From: DATKIY01 sp963726755
GTDB taxonomy: Bacteria > Actinomycetota > Actinomycetes > JAHEKZ01
Reading direction: 5' to 3'
DNA length: 64,000 nucleotides
NCBI GenBank assembly: GCA_963726755.1
Contig: CAVSDB010000001.1
Span: 124,001 to 188,000, forward strand
Below the pieces are notes generated by a model that searched no databases, was not told where the DNA came from, and saw only the letters and a program-made list of their open reading frames with translations. The stretch's first letter is position 1, and every line of letters starts with the position of its first letter. This document shows positions 35,074 through 43,250 of the stretch, one piece after another. The position numbers and the translations under genes were made by a program.

Positions 35074-35124
35074 CGCAATTCGGGACTAACCGGCTTGGCT
35101 TGGTATCCTCGGCTGTTCTATTGA

Positions 35125-35198
35125 GGGGCTGTGGCGCAGTTCGGTAGCGCACCTCGTTCGCAACGAGGGGGTCAGGGGTTCAAATCCCCTCAGCTCCA
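35125..35198 (+). tRNA. tRNA-Ala (anticodon CGC)
   Basis: Complete cloverleaf: acceptor GGGGCTG with CAGCTCC includes the G3-U70 pair that specifies alanine. The D stem GCGC, anticodon loop TTCGCAA (CGC, reads GCG) and T arm with GGTTCAAAT are regular. Only CC of the CCA is encoded. About 50 bp after the GlpR-like gene. Confidence 0.95.
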
Positions 35199-35493
35199 CC
35201 GTGTGAAGTCGCGGGACATCGGGTGCCTCGCGACTTGCTTGGTTTAGCACCAGCTGCGATCGCCGACAGACGCCCACCAGTCAAATTCGAGCTCGATTTG
35301 CCAGCAGAAATGACTGCAGCGCTTCTCTCGGTGACGTGATGGGACGTCGCAGCGCGCCACGCCACCGAGCCATCAGGTCCCAACGCGTACGCAACGCTCC
35401 GTTCCATGGTGTGGCGTGGTCGGCCGGCCGCCGCGACCAGTCGTGCCAAGTACCGATCCCTCGAACATTATTGAGGGTGTCGCTGCCCGGGGA
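35199..35493. other. Gene-free stretch after tRNA-Ala
   Basis: No coding frame stands out in these 295 bp. A hairpin candidate at about 35206-35236 (AAGTCGCG ... CGCGACTT) directly follows the tRNA and may end its transcript, though no T-run follows. Confidence 0.5.
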
Positions 35494-36639
35494 TCAACTC
35501 TCTGAGATGGCTAGCGTGTCGACTTCGACCGGTCCACGACCTGGTAGCGGCAACGCCGGCATCACGATGACGATCCCGACTGCTAGCGCTGCCCAGGTGA
35601 GGTGAACCCACGCGACAGCCCCCTGATGCGCGAACCACCAGTGCGTGAGTCCGCTGGTAGTGGTCAAGCGGTGTGGGTAGTCCAGCACGAACGGTTGCCA
35701 CAACAGGACTACGGTCAGCACGGTGGTCCAGGGCACCAACCACCGGGTGCCTAGCAGGTCGAAAACAACGGCGGCCATGGCCGCACTGCCGATGTAGTAG
35801 GCGTTGTCCTGAGGGTCCAGGGCCAGCCGCACGGCAACTGCGACCAGCAGCACACCGGCCCAGCGTCGGCTCAGGGCGACCGCAAGCGCGACCGCGGGGA
35901 CAAGTAGCAGCTGCACGGTGCGTCCCCAAGCCGGCACCACTGCGCCGCGTACCCCGAGGGCGTGCAGCCCGGACCCCGGAGTCAGCGCCACCGGGGGATG
36001 AAGTGCCGCCATGGTCCCGGTGTCGCCGAGGACAAACGGCAGCCAGGCCGCAGCCGCAGTCGCGATCGCCGCAACGGTCGCGCGTGCCCGGTCTCGTGGC
36101 AGTGCGAGCAGCAGCGGAACGAAGCCGATCGCCCACGGCTTCGAGGCGATCGCCACCCCCAGAGCCAGACCCGTCAGGAGCGGACGTCCCCGACACAGCG
36201 CCACAACCGCCACGATCGCTGCACCTGTCGCCAGCACGTCGTCGAGGTGTCCCCACCGAACGGCGAGCACCGTCCATGCCGGCATGACGAAGAGTGCGGC
36301 AAGCAGCATCCGGGGAAGTCGTCTTTCTGCCGGAACAACCTGTGCCAGCAGCCCGAGTAGCACCAGCCCGACCAGAGTCATCGTGACTAGCGCCACCGGT
36401 GTGGACGCGTCGCCCGGCAGCACGCCGAATACTCCGCCAACCGCGAGGGACAGCGGGCCCACCTGCAACTCGGGGTGGTGGGCGTATACCGACAGACCAT
36501 CGGTGTGCAGCAAGTCGTGGCTGCCCTCGACGAAGAAGTGCCAGGAGAGGCCGGAGACCGGCCAAGCGTTCGCGACCCACCAGGCGGTCCACGCCAACGA
36601 CGCTCCGACGCCGGCCGCCACAAGTGCTCTCCGCTTCAT
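35494..36639 (-). CDS. Polytopic GT-C/GT87-like glycosyltransferase candidate
   Basis: 381 aa with about ten hydrophobic helices. An early extracytoplasmic loop (FVEGSHDLLHTDGLSVYAHHPELQVGPLSL) and later RWGHLDDVLATGAAI and KPWAIGFVPLLLALP recall mannosyl/arabinofuranosyl transferases that use polyprenyl-phosphate sugars. The motifs are weak, so a general membrane protein is possible. It is divergent from the FAD oxidase gene, with no neighbours in the same pathway. Confidence 0.6.
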   Translation of the reverse strand: MKRRALVAAGVGASLAWTAWWVANAWPVSGLSWHFFVEGSHDLLHTDGLSVYAHHPELQVGPLSLAVGGVFGVLPGDASTPVALVTMTLVGLVLLGLLAQVVPAERRLPRMLLAALFVMPAWTVLAVRWGHLDDVLATGAAIVAVVALCRGRPLLTGLALGVAIASKPWAIGFVPLLLALPRDRARATVAAIATAAAAWLPFVLGDTGTMAALHPPVALTPGSGLHALGVRGAVVPAWGRTVQLLLVPAVALAVALSRRWAGVLLVAVAVRLALDPQDNAYYIGSAAMAAVVFDLLGTRWLVPWTTVLTVVLLWQPFVLDYPHRLTTTSGLTHWWFAHQGAVAWVHLTWAALAVGIVIVMPALPLPGRGPVEVDTLAISES

Positions 36640-36803
36640 ACTTCGACGCTAGCGGTGGACCACTGACCTTGCCGCAGATCGGCACGAGCACTAATTGACC
36701 GGAGGCGACCAGTACCAGGCGAGGGTTAGCCCCTGGCCATCGGCTAGCGGTCGTGCCAGGATCAACGCCACGGGTGCCACGTGGGTCTGGGGAGGTACGT
36801 GTT

Positions 36804-38183
36804 ATGCCAACAAGCGCGGAGAAATTCGATATCCCTGGATTCAAAGGGTCCGTTCTGCAAGCAGGCGACACCGGCTACGACGAGGCTCGACAAGTCTTCA
36901 ACGCCATGATTGACCGACGACCCCGGGCGATTGCCCGTTGTGTCGATGCCGAAGACGTTGCGGCAGCTGTTGCGGTGGCACGTACCATGAGCACGCCGCC
37001 CTCGGTCTACGGCGGGGGGCATTCCGTCACCGGATCTGCGGTTGTCGATGAAGGCCTGTGCATTGACTTGCGCGAGATGAATGAGGTGACTGTCGAACCG
37101 TCGAGCTCATCGGCGCGCGTTGGCGGCGGGGCGACGTGGGGTGAGTTCGACGCCGCCACGCAAGAGCACGGCCTCGCGGTGACGGGTGGACGTGTCTCGG
37201 CGACTGGAGTTGGCGGGCTAGCCCTCGGCAGTGGCAGCGGCTGGCTTGAGCGCAAGTTCGGCTTCACGTGCGACAACCTCTTGAGCGCGCAGGTTGTCAC
37301 GGCAGACTCGCGAATCTTGACGGCTTCCGCGGACGAGAATTCCGACCTGTTCTGGGCAATCCGTGGTGGTGGTGGAAACTACGGCGTGGTCACCGAGTTC
37401 ACTCTTCAACTCCACCCCGTTGGCCCGTTGCTCTACGCCGGGTTGCTGATGTACCCGGCGGCGATGGCGACAGAGGTCGTCACTCACTGGCGTGACTTCA
37501 TGGAGACGGCGCCCGACGAGGTCGGTGGCGCCGTGGCATTCATCTGTGCACCGCCGGCCGACTTCGTCCCGGAGCCGGTGCGCGGTCAACCGGTCATCGG
37601 GATAGTGGTCAGTTATACCGGCGATGTCGAGGAGGGGCGGTCCGTTCTCGAGCCGCTGGTGAGTTTCGGGCCTCCCGCAATCAGCATGGTTCAGCCGATG
37701 CCGTACGTGGCGGTGCAACAACTCTTGGATCCAGCGAACCCCAAAGGGCTGAGGAACTACTGGTCGGCCGACTTCCTCGCCGAGCTGCCCGATAAGGCGA
37801 TCAGCGCACTTGTGGAGGTTGCCACGCACCCGGTGTCGCCGATGTCACAGGTCATCCTGGTTCCAGGTGGTGGTGCAGTCGCACGCGTGCCAGCCGAAGC
37901 GACCGCGTTCGGAGGTCGCGATGCGGCGTGGAATATGCACTACCTGTCGATGTGGTCGGACCCGGCTGATGACGACGTGAACATCACCCACACGCGGGAC
38001 CTGGCGGCGGCACTGAAGCCATGGACCACCGGCCGGGTGTACCTCAACTTCATCGGTGAAGAGGGTGGCGATCGGGTCGAGGCGGGCTTCGGGCCAGAAA
38101 AGTACGCGAAGATGCGGGACCTTAAGCGCACGTGGGACCCACAGAATCTATTCCGACATAACCAGAACATCCCGCCTGCATAG
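36804..38183 (+). CDS. FAD-binding oxidoreductase, berberine-bridge-enzyme type
   Basis: 459 aa from ATG 36804 with GGGGAGG in front. The FAD-binding PCMH region contains VYGGGHSVTGSAVVDEGLCIDLREMN (His for covalent flavin) and GGLALGSGSGWLERKFGFTCDNLLSAQVV; the Cys in FTCDN could form the second, bicovalent link. The C-terminal BBE segment is YLNFIGEEGGDRVEAGFGPEKYAKMRDLKRTWDPQNLFR. Such enzymes oxidise sugars or alcohols, and the substrate is not predictable. No signal peptide. Confidence 0.88.
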   Translation: MPTSAEKFDIPGFKGSVLQAGDTGYDEARQVFNAMIDRRPRAIARCVDAEDVAAAVAVARTMSTPPSVYGGGHSVTGSAVVDEGLCIDLREMNEVTVEPSSSSARVGGGATWGEFDAATQEHGLAVTGGRVSATGVGGLALGSGSGWLERKFGFTCDNLLSAQVVTADSRILTASADENSDLFWAIRGGGGNYGVVTEFTLQLHPVGPLLYAGLLMYPAAMATEVVTHWRDFMETAPDEVGGAVAFICAPPADFVPEPVRGQPVIGIVVSYTGDVEEGRSVLEPLVSFGPPAISMVQPMPYVAVQQLLDPANPKGLRNYWSADFLAELPDKAISALVEVATHPVSPMSQVILVPGGGAVARVPAEATAFGGRDAAWNMHYLSMWSDPADDDVNITHTRDLAAALKPWTTGRVYLNFIGEEGGDRVEAGFGPEKYAKMRDLKRTWDPQNLFRHNQNIPPA

Positions 38184-38248
38184 CGCCTTGCTCGGGGAGT
38201 CCCTGCGATGACGACAGGTGAGGCAGCAGCACTTCTCCCACGCGAAAA

Positions 38249-38294
38249 GGGTTAACGATGTCGTGAGACAGGGGTTAACTAAGTCGTGAAACAG
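38249..38294. repeat. Two imperfect 22-bp tandem repeats
   Basis: GGTTAACGATGTCGTGAGACAG and, 23 bp on, GGTTAACTAAGTCGTGAAACAG differ at few positions. They lie between two convergent genes. The GTTAAC...GTCGTGA-ACA pattern resembles ends of some insertion sequences, but there is no transposase or terminal partner here. Confidence 0.5.
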
Positions 38295-38332
38295 CACACC
38301 CTCAGCTCCAGCCAGGTCAGAGGTATGCGGGT

Positions 38333-39949
38333 TCAGTCGACAAGGAGAACCGCCGAGCTGTCGTTGTCGGTGGCGGTGGTGGCGGGGTCAGAGGTTGGGC
38401 TGCCTGGGGGCGCACCAAGCGGGTTCGTCTCGGCTCCATCGGTGGCGACAGGCGCCACGTAGGCCAGCACGGCGAGTTGACCGCCATGCAGGGTTCCGGC
38501 CGGGATGACACCAGCCACGTCGACAGCGATGGACGTGACGCCTGGACTCAGGGGACCCTTTCCGGTGCAGCGCACGAACGGGTAGCCATCCGAGGTCGTC
38601 CCCTTCGCGCACTTGCGCATCGCGTTGGCAGTCGGGACCACGGGCGCGCTGTTCTTCGGTAGTACGAGCGTCAGGGTCCAGCCGGTGCTTCCTGGTGCTG
38701 GCCCTTGGTTGAACGCGCTGATCCGCCAGGTCACCGGTGCGCCGGGCTGCCAACCTTGGGCTGGGACCGCGGACAGGAGATCGACCCGGGAGCTCAAGTT
38801 GTAAGTCAGGTCGGTGCCCACGCCTGCGTCGACGTTGTGACCGACGGGGTCAACCTCGTCTGGTTCGACCTGCTTGTCATGAATACCGGTCGCGCATGTG
38901 CGCACATCGGTGGCGGCGTCACAGCCAGGGCCGAACGAGTCGGGGTCTCCACTCTGATCGATGTGGGTGACACCGAACATCAACGGCGCACCCTGTGGCT
39001 CGCCAACTGGACAGTTGGTCGTGGGATGGCCACGGACGCAGCCCGGCGTGCCGACGGTCGCACCGACAGTTACGTTGGCCGTCACCCGGGCCAGACCACC
39101 GGGGACGAGCGTTCCATTGAACGACATCGGGATGCGCGATTCGGTATCCGCTGGGCCGGCAGTCAGTGCCGTCACTCCCGGAGACGTCGCTGGCGCGTTC
39201 AACAAGAGGTCTCGCGCCGGATCACCGGTCGCGAGATGATCGCCGGCAGGCAGCGCCAGCACAGCGCGCAGCCCGGTGATCGCGGTCGTGCCTTGGTTGT
39301 GCAGCTGCGCACTGACCGTGTAGGTGTCACCGGGACGGCAGATCAGATACTTGCCGTCCGAGCAGGTGCTCGATGCCCAGGACAGTCGCGAAGCCACATC
39401 GACCGAATTGGCCGGCACCTGACCCGCCTGCAGCGCCGGAGCAGCAGAGCTGTTTCCTGGCCAGTCCGGTAGCAGCCCGACGTTTACATTCGTCAGGTTC
39501 TGCGAAACCGCCGACAACGGATAGTGGATGAACTGGTTCTCAGTCACCCAGTCGTTGTCGCGACCAGGACCAGCGGCACAGGACAACGCCGCGCACTGCG
39601 AACGCAACCAACCGGACTCGACAGCCAACACCCCCGAGCCCGCCACGGGCAGACCGGACAACGTGTACGAACCATCCGCGCCGGTGACCGTCGTCGGAGT
39701 GCCCGCGCCGGAGTTGCGGTGCACCCGAATGCCCGCGACCCCGGGCTCACCAACATCCAGGACACCGTTGTTGTTGAGATCCCGGAACACCACGCCTGAC
39801 ACGCTCACCGTGCTCGCCGCACCAGCCACCGACGGCCAGCCGCCCAGAGCAACCGGCGCCGCAACGCACATCGCAACCAGGCCGAACCATCGCACCCCGC
39901 GTCGCCGAGCTCGGCCCTGACCGGTCGTACCCAATCTTGCTTGCGGCAC
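38333..39949 (-). CDS. Exported surface protein with SdrD-B-like and DUF11 modules
   Basis: 538 aa with a twin-Arg-rich N-terminus and a signal sequence (VAMCVAAPVALGGWPSVAGA). Next is a SdrD-type B/CNA-B-like module (VSGVVFRDLNNNGVLDVGEPGVAGIRVH..TGADGSYTLSGLP), whose DxNxNGxxDxGE loop binds calcium. Then come large beta-rich DUF11-like segments (ITGLRAVLALPAG, WRISAFNQGPAPGSTGWTLTLVLP). No sortase motif or C-terminal membrane anchor is visible, so it is probably released or bound non-covalently. Convergent with the oxidase gene. Confidence 0.78.
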   Translation of the reverse strand: MPQARLGTTGQGRARRRGVRWFGLVAMCVAAPVALGGWPSVAGAASTVSVSGVVFRDLNNNGVLDVGEPGVAGIRVHRNSGAGTPTTVTGADGSYTLSGLPVAGSGVLAVESGWLRSQCAALSCAAGPGRDNDWVTENQFIHYPLSAVSQNLTNVNVGLLPDWPGNSSAAPALQAGQVPANSVDVASRLSWASSTCSDGKYLICRPGDTYTVSAQLHNQGTTAITGLRAVLALPAGDHLATGDPARDLLLNAPATSPGVTALTAGPADTESRIPMSFNGTLVPGGLARVTANVTVGATVGTPGCVRGHPTTNCPVGEPQGAPLMFGVTHIDQSGDPDSFGPGCDAATDVRTCATGIHDKQVEPDEVDPVGHNVDAGVGTDLTYNLSSRVDLLSAVPAQGWQPGAPVTWRISAFNQGPAPGSTGWTLTLVLPKNSAPVVPTANAMRKCAKGTTSDGYPFVRCTGKGPLSPGVTSIAVDVAGVIPAGTLHGGQLAVLAYVAPVATDGAETNPLGAPPGSPTSDPATTATDNDSSAVLLVD

Positions 39950-40199
39950 CTGAGCCCCCCATCATCCAGCAGGCCCGACGAAAACCAACGACGCCAGCGC
40001 AACCGCCCTGTGCAGGATGTTAGTTGGCATCGGGTCGAGAGTCAGCCCAATTCCCGCATGACCCCCAGTTGGGCGACAACGTTGCTGGCTGCGGCCTTCC
40101 CAGCACTGGGGCTATGGGGCCGGTTGTCCGGCGTCCCCGTCACCGGTAGAAACAGTGACGTGGAGTTTCTGGTGTCTCGACGGTTAGGGAGAACAAGCG

Positions 40200-42146
40200 A
40201 TGACAACCGATGAGGCAGCTGCATTGCTTCCCCCGACTGCGGAGCTACTGCTCGACGTTCGGACACCCGCCGAACTCTCGTTGTCACCAGACGGCGCCAC
40301 GGTGGCGTTTACGTTGAACGCCACCGTGGCTGACGTCGGTTCGTTCGTACCCAGCGACCTCTTCCTCACTCGTGCTGTTGCACCGGAGAAGCCATGGCCG
40401 TTGACGAGCGGTGCGTGGAGTGACCGGATGCCGGTGTGGTCGCCAGATGGAACCGCACTCGCGTTCTTGTCCGACCGCGTCACACCCGGGCACTTCCTGC
40501 CCTACACGGTCTGGCGTGACGGTGGCGAGGCACGACTGTCGAGCAGGCTGGTGGGGTCGGCAGAGAGCGTTGCCTGGTCGAGCGATGGGCAACGGTTACT
40601 GGTACTCGCGGCAGACCCGGGTTCATACGGACTCGACTGGAGCGCGCGTGCCGTCAACGGCGCAGAGCCGGAGCCAGATCCGATCGTGCGACATCCAGGT
40701 GACGCACGCCGTCGGCTGTTCATGGTTGACCTCGCGACGGGAAATGCCAGTGAGGTCGGACCGGCCGACCTCAGCGTCTGGGCGGTCGACTGGGACGGCG
40801 ACTCGACGGTTGTCGCGGTCGTCTCGGGGGACCACACAGGTTCAGGCTGGTACCAAGGCGGCGTCGCGACGTTGGACCTCAGCGCTCGCACCGCTCACAC
40901 GGTCTACCAGCCGCGTTGGCAGACCGAAGGTTTGGCGCTGTCACCAGACGGTCGACGAGTTGCCGTCGTCGAAGGGTATGCCAGCGACCATGGGCTGGTT
41001 TCGGGCAGTGTGATGCTGATCGACCTGGGGTCGGGCGAAACCACGGACCCGTGGCCCGACCTGCAGACGGTCGGCATCGCGAGTTGGTGCGCCGACGACT
41101 CGCTCTGGTACGCCCGAACTGACGGCACCGGCAATGCGTGCGGACGGATCTGGCTCGACGGCCGCGTGGACGAACGGTGGCGTGGAGATGCGTTCGTCGG
41201 CGATGCCGTCACCACTCCGGCTTGTGTCGTCACAGACGACGCCGCGGCCGTCTGGACGACTCACCAAGCGCACGGAGTGGCACCCGAACTCGCCCGCTTC
41301 GACCACGAGAGCGCGGACTGGGTGAGGTTAACGACCTTTAACGACCACATCGTTGCCGGGCGGATGTTCCCTGACCAGCGCACGATTCGTTGGGAGGGGG
41401 AGGACGGCGTCGAGATCGAGGGCGTGCTCATGACGCCGCGCGGCGGCACCGGTCCGCTGCCAATGATTGTTTGCGTTCACGGTGGCCCCACGTGGAACTG
41501 GGGTGCGTACTTCTCGGACTCCGAACCCAACGCCGTGTTGCTGGCTTCGGCTGGTTACGCCTGCCTGCTGCCGAACCCGCGCGGCAGCATCGGTCGCGGT
41601 CATGCGTTCGCGCAAGCGGTGATCGGCGACGGTGGCGGAGTCGACTTCCGCGACATCATGAGCGGCGTCGACTACTGCGTCGACGAGGGGATCGCAGACA
41701 GCGAACGTCTGGGGATTGCTGGTCTTTCGTACGGCGGGTACATGGCCGGGTGGGCCGTTGGTCAGACCGACCGCTTCGCAGCCTCCGTCGCGATGTCGGT
41801 GGTTGCCGACTACGTCTCGTATCACCTGACGTCCGAGGTCTGGTGGTACGGCAAGGAGATCCTCAGTGGCGAGTGGAACGACCCGACCAGTCAGTACCCG
41901 GACCGTTCCCCGGTGACTCATGCGCATCGGTCCACGACGCCGACGTTGATCCTGCAAGGCGCTGCCGATCGGTGTACGCCCCTAGGGCAAGGCGAAGAGC
42001 TGTTCACCGCGATCGCCGAGTCTGGCTGCGACGTCGAACTCGTCATCTATCCACGTGAGGGCCATGTCCCGGTAGAACGGGCGCATGCCCTCGACGCAAT
42101 CGAACGCACCCAATCCTGGTTCGACCGTTACCTACTCGGGCGGTAA
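40200..42146 (+). CDS. S9-family serine peptidase (acylaminoacyl/prolyl oligopeptidase type)
   Basis: 648 aa with GGGAGA in front of ATG 40200. The first 400 residues are a WD-like/TolB-type beta-propeller (SPDGATVAFTLN, SPDGTALAFLSD, SSDGQRLLVLA). The C-terminal alpha/beta-hydrolase domain has GLSYGGYMAGW (nucleophile Ser), a downstream LQGAADRCTPLGQG (Asp) and YPREGHVPV (His), a full catalytic triad. It hydrolyses small peptides. There is no signal peptide, so it acts in the cytosol. Its stop abuts the convergent marR stop. Confidence 0.92.
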   Translation: MTTDEAAALLPPTAELLLDVRTPAELSLSPDGATVAFTLNATVADVGSFVPSDLFLTRAVAPEKPWPLTSGAWSDRMPVWSPDGTALAFLSDRVTPGHFLPYTVWRDGGEARLSSRLVGSAESVAWSSDGQRLLVLAADPGSYGLDWSARAVNGAEPEPDPIVRHPGDARRRLFMVDLATGNASEVGPADLSVWAVDWDGDSTVVAVVSGDHTGSGWYQGGVATLDLSARTAHTVYQPRWQTEGLALSPDGRRVAVVEGYASDHGLVSGSVMLIDLGSGETTDPWPDLQTVGIASWCADDSLWYARTDGTGNACGRIWLDGRVDERWRGDAFVGDAVTTPACVVTDDAAAVWTTHQAHGVAPELARFDHESADWVRLTTFNDHIVAGRMFPDQRTIRWEGEDGVEIEGVLMTPRGGTGPLPMIVCVHGGPTWNWGAYFSDSEPNAVLLASAGYACLLPNPRGSIGRGHAFAQAVIGDGGGVDFRDIMSGVDYCVDEGIADSERLGIAGLSYGGYMAGWAVGQTDRFAASVAMSVVADYVSYHLTSEVWWYGKEILSGEWNDPTSQYPDRSPVTHAHRSTTPTLILQGAADRCTPLGQGEELFTAIAESGCDVELVIYPREGHVPVERAHALDAIERTQSWFDRYLLGR

Positions 42147-42608
42147 CTACCGCGTCGCCGTGACTGCGCAGGCGATGGTGTGCAGTTGCTTGATCTGTTC
42201 GGGGGTCAGTGGGTCAAAGAGGCTGGCGCGGACAGCGTCGACGTGACCTGGTGCCGTCTCTTCTAACACCGCGAAACCTGCGTCAGTCAGTTCGGCGAGC
42301 GCACCTCGCTTGTCGTCCAGGCAACGCTTGCGGACGATCCAGCCAGCCTCTTCGAGTCGACTCGCGGCGTGCGACAACCGACTCTGCGATGTCCCAGCGA
42401 TAGCAGCGAGGTCGCTCATGCGCAGCGTGCGGTTCGGTGCTTCGGAAAGCATCGCCATGATCAGGTAATAGGTGTGGGGCATTCCTGCGTCCTGCTGCAG
42501 CTGTCGCTCGAGCGTCTCCTGGATCAGCCGACTCATCGCCAGATAGGCCCGCCAGGTTGCCTGCTCGTTGTCGGTCAACCACCGCGGGGTGGTCGTGGAC
42601 TCGGTCAC
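42147..42608 (-). CDS. MarR-family transcriptional regulator
   Basis: 153 aa from GTG 42608 (VTESTTTPRWLTDNEQATWRAYL). The winged-helix region runs TLRMSDLAAIAGTSQSRLSHAASRLEEAGWIVRKRCLDDKRGALAELTDAG, the usual recognition-helix and wing arrangement (DKR). It is divergent from a VOC-family gene with 84 bp between starts, and a palindrome in that gap suggests it represses itself and the neighbour. Confidence 0.9.
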   Translation of the reverse strand: MTESTTTPRWLTDNEQATWRAYLAMSRLIQETLERQLQQDAGMPHTYYLIMAMLSEAPNRTLRMSDLAAIAGTSQSRLSHAASRLEEAGWIVRKRCLDDKRGALAELTDAGFAVLEETAPGHVDAVRASLFDPLTPEQIKQLHTIACAVTATR

Positions 42609-42626
42609 ACCCTCACCTCTCACGTT

Positions 42627-42642
42627 AGTTGAATATTCAAGT
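42627..42642. promoter_or_regulatory. Palindromic operator for the MarR-family regulator
   Basis: TTGAATATTCAA (42629-42640) is a perfect 12-bp palindrome, with an outer A/T match extending it to 42627-42642. It lies in the middle of the divergent marR/VOC promoter region, 21 bp from the marR start. AT-rich palindromes of this type and length are typical MarR-dimer sites. Assignment rests on position. Confidence 0.65.
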
Positions 42643-42692
42643 ATCTTACGCTATGCTCCTTGCGGATTCAACCAGACCGAAGGGGTGGACCG

Positions 42693-43224
42693 ATGGCTGT
42701 TCATCGACTCAATCATGCTGTGCTCTTCGTCCGAAGCGTGCCGACGAGTGTGAAGTTCTACCGTGAGGCACTCGGCTTCGAGCCCGTCGCGGGCCTCGCG
42801 CCACTGCCGGGCGCGGCCTTCCTCCAGGCACCTGGCTCGACAAACGATCATGACCTGGGCCTCTTCGAAGTCGGCGCAGACGCGTCCGCCTCCACTGCCG
42901 GGCGTACCGGAGTCGGCCTGTATCACCTTGCGTGGGAGGTCGACACCCTTGATGACCTGCGCGACACCGAGGGCCGACTGCAAGGCCCTTGGCGCACTCG
43001 TCGGCGCATCTGACCACGGCACGACTAAGGCGCTCTACGGCAGGGACCCCGACGGCCTTGAGTTCGAAGTCTGTTGGCTGGTGCCAGCCGACAAGTTGAC
43101 CGATGACGCGAAAGCAGCCCGCAGTCGAATCGGCCCGTTGGATATTGACGCTGAGATCGCGCGTTACGGAGCCACAACGCGAAGCGGCGTCGGTATCTCG
43201 CGCTTGGTGGCTAGCCCCGCGTAA
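42693..43224 (+). pseudogene. VOC-family (glyoxalase/dioxygenase-fold) protein, apparent frameshift
   Basis: From ATG 42693 the frame encodes RLNHAVLFVRSVPTSVKFYREALGF to DTEGRLQ. The family continuation (ALGALVGASDHGTTKALYGRDPDGLEFEVCWLVP) is in the next frame. Removing one base near 42978-42984 (CAAGGCCC) gives a 176-aa protein with the expected vicinal-oxygen-chelate repeat and metal residues (His in LNHAVLF, Glu in EFEVCW). Its regulation by the divergent MarR gene suggests a role against a reactive or aromatic compound. The lesion may be a base-call error. Confidence 0.75.
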
Positions 43225-43250
43225 CCGAAGTCGCTCAAGCGCAAACTGGC

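Noticed and set aside
35468..36871. Long reverse-strand open frame (467 codons) overlapping the GT-C-like gene
   Set aside because: Composition is Arg/Gly/Ser-rich with no hydrophobic pattern; the 381-aa frame has regular transmembrane helices, so this is a shadow.
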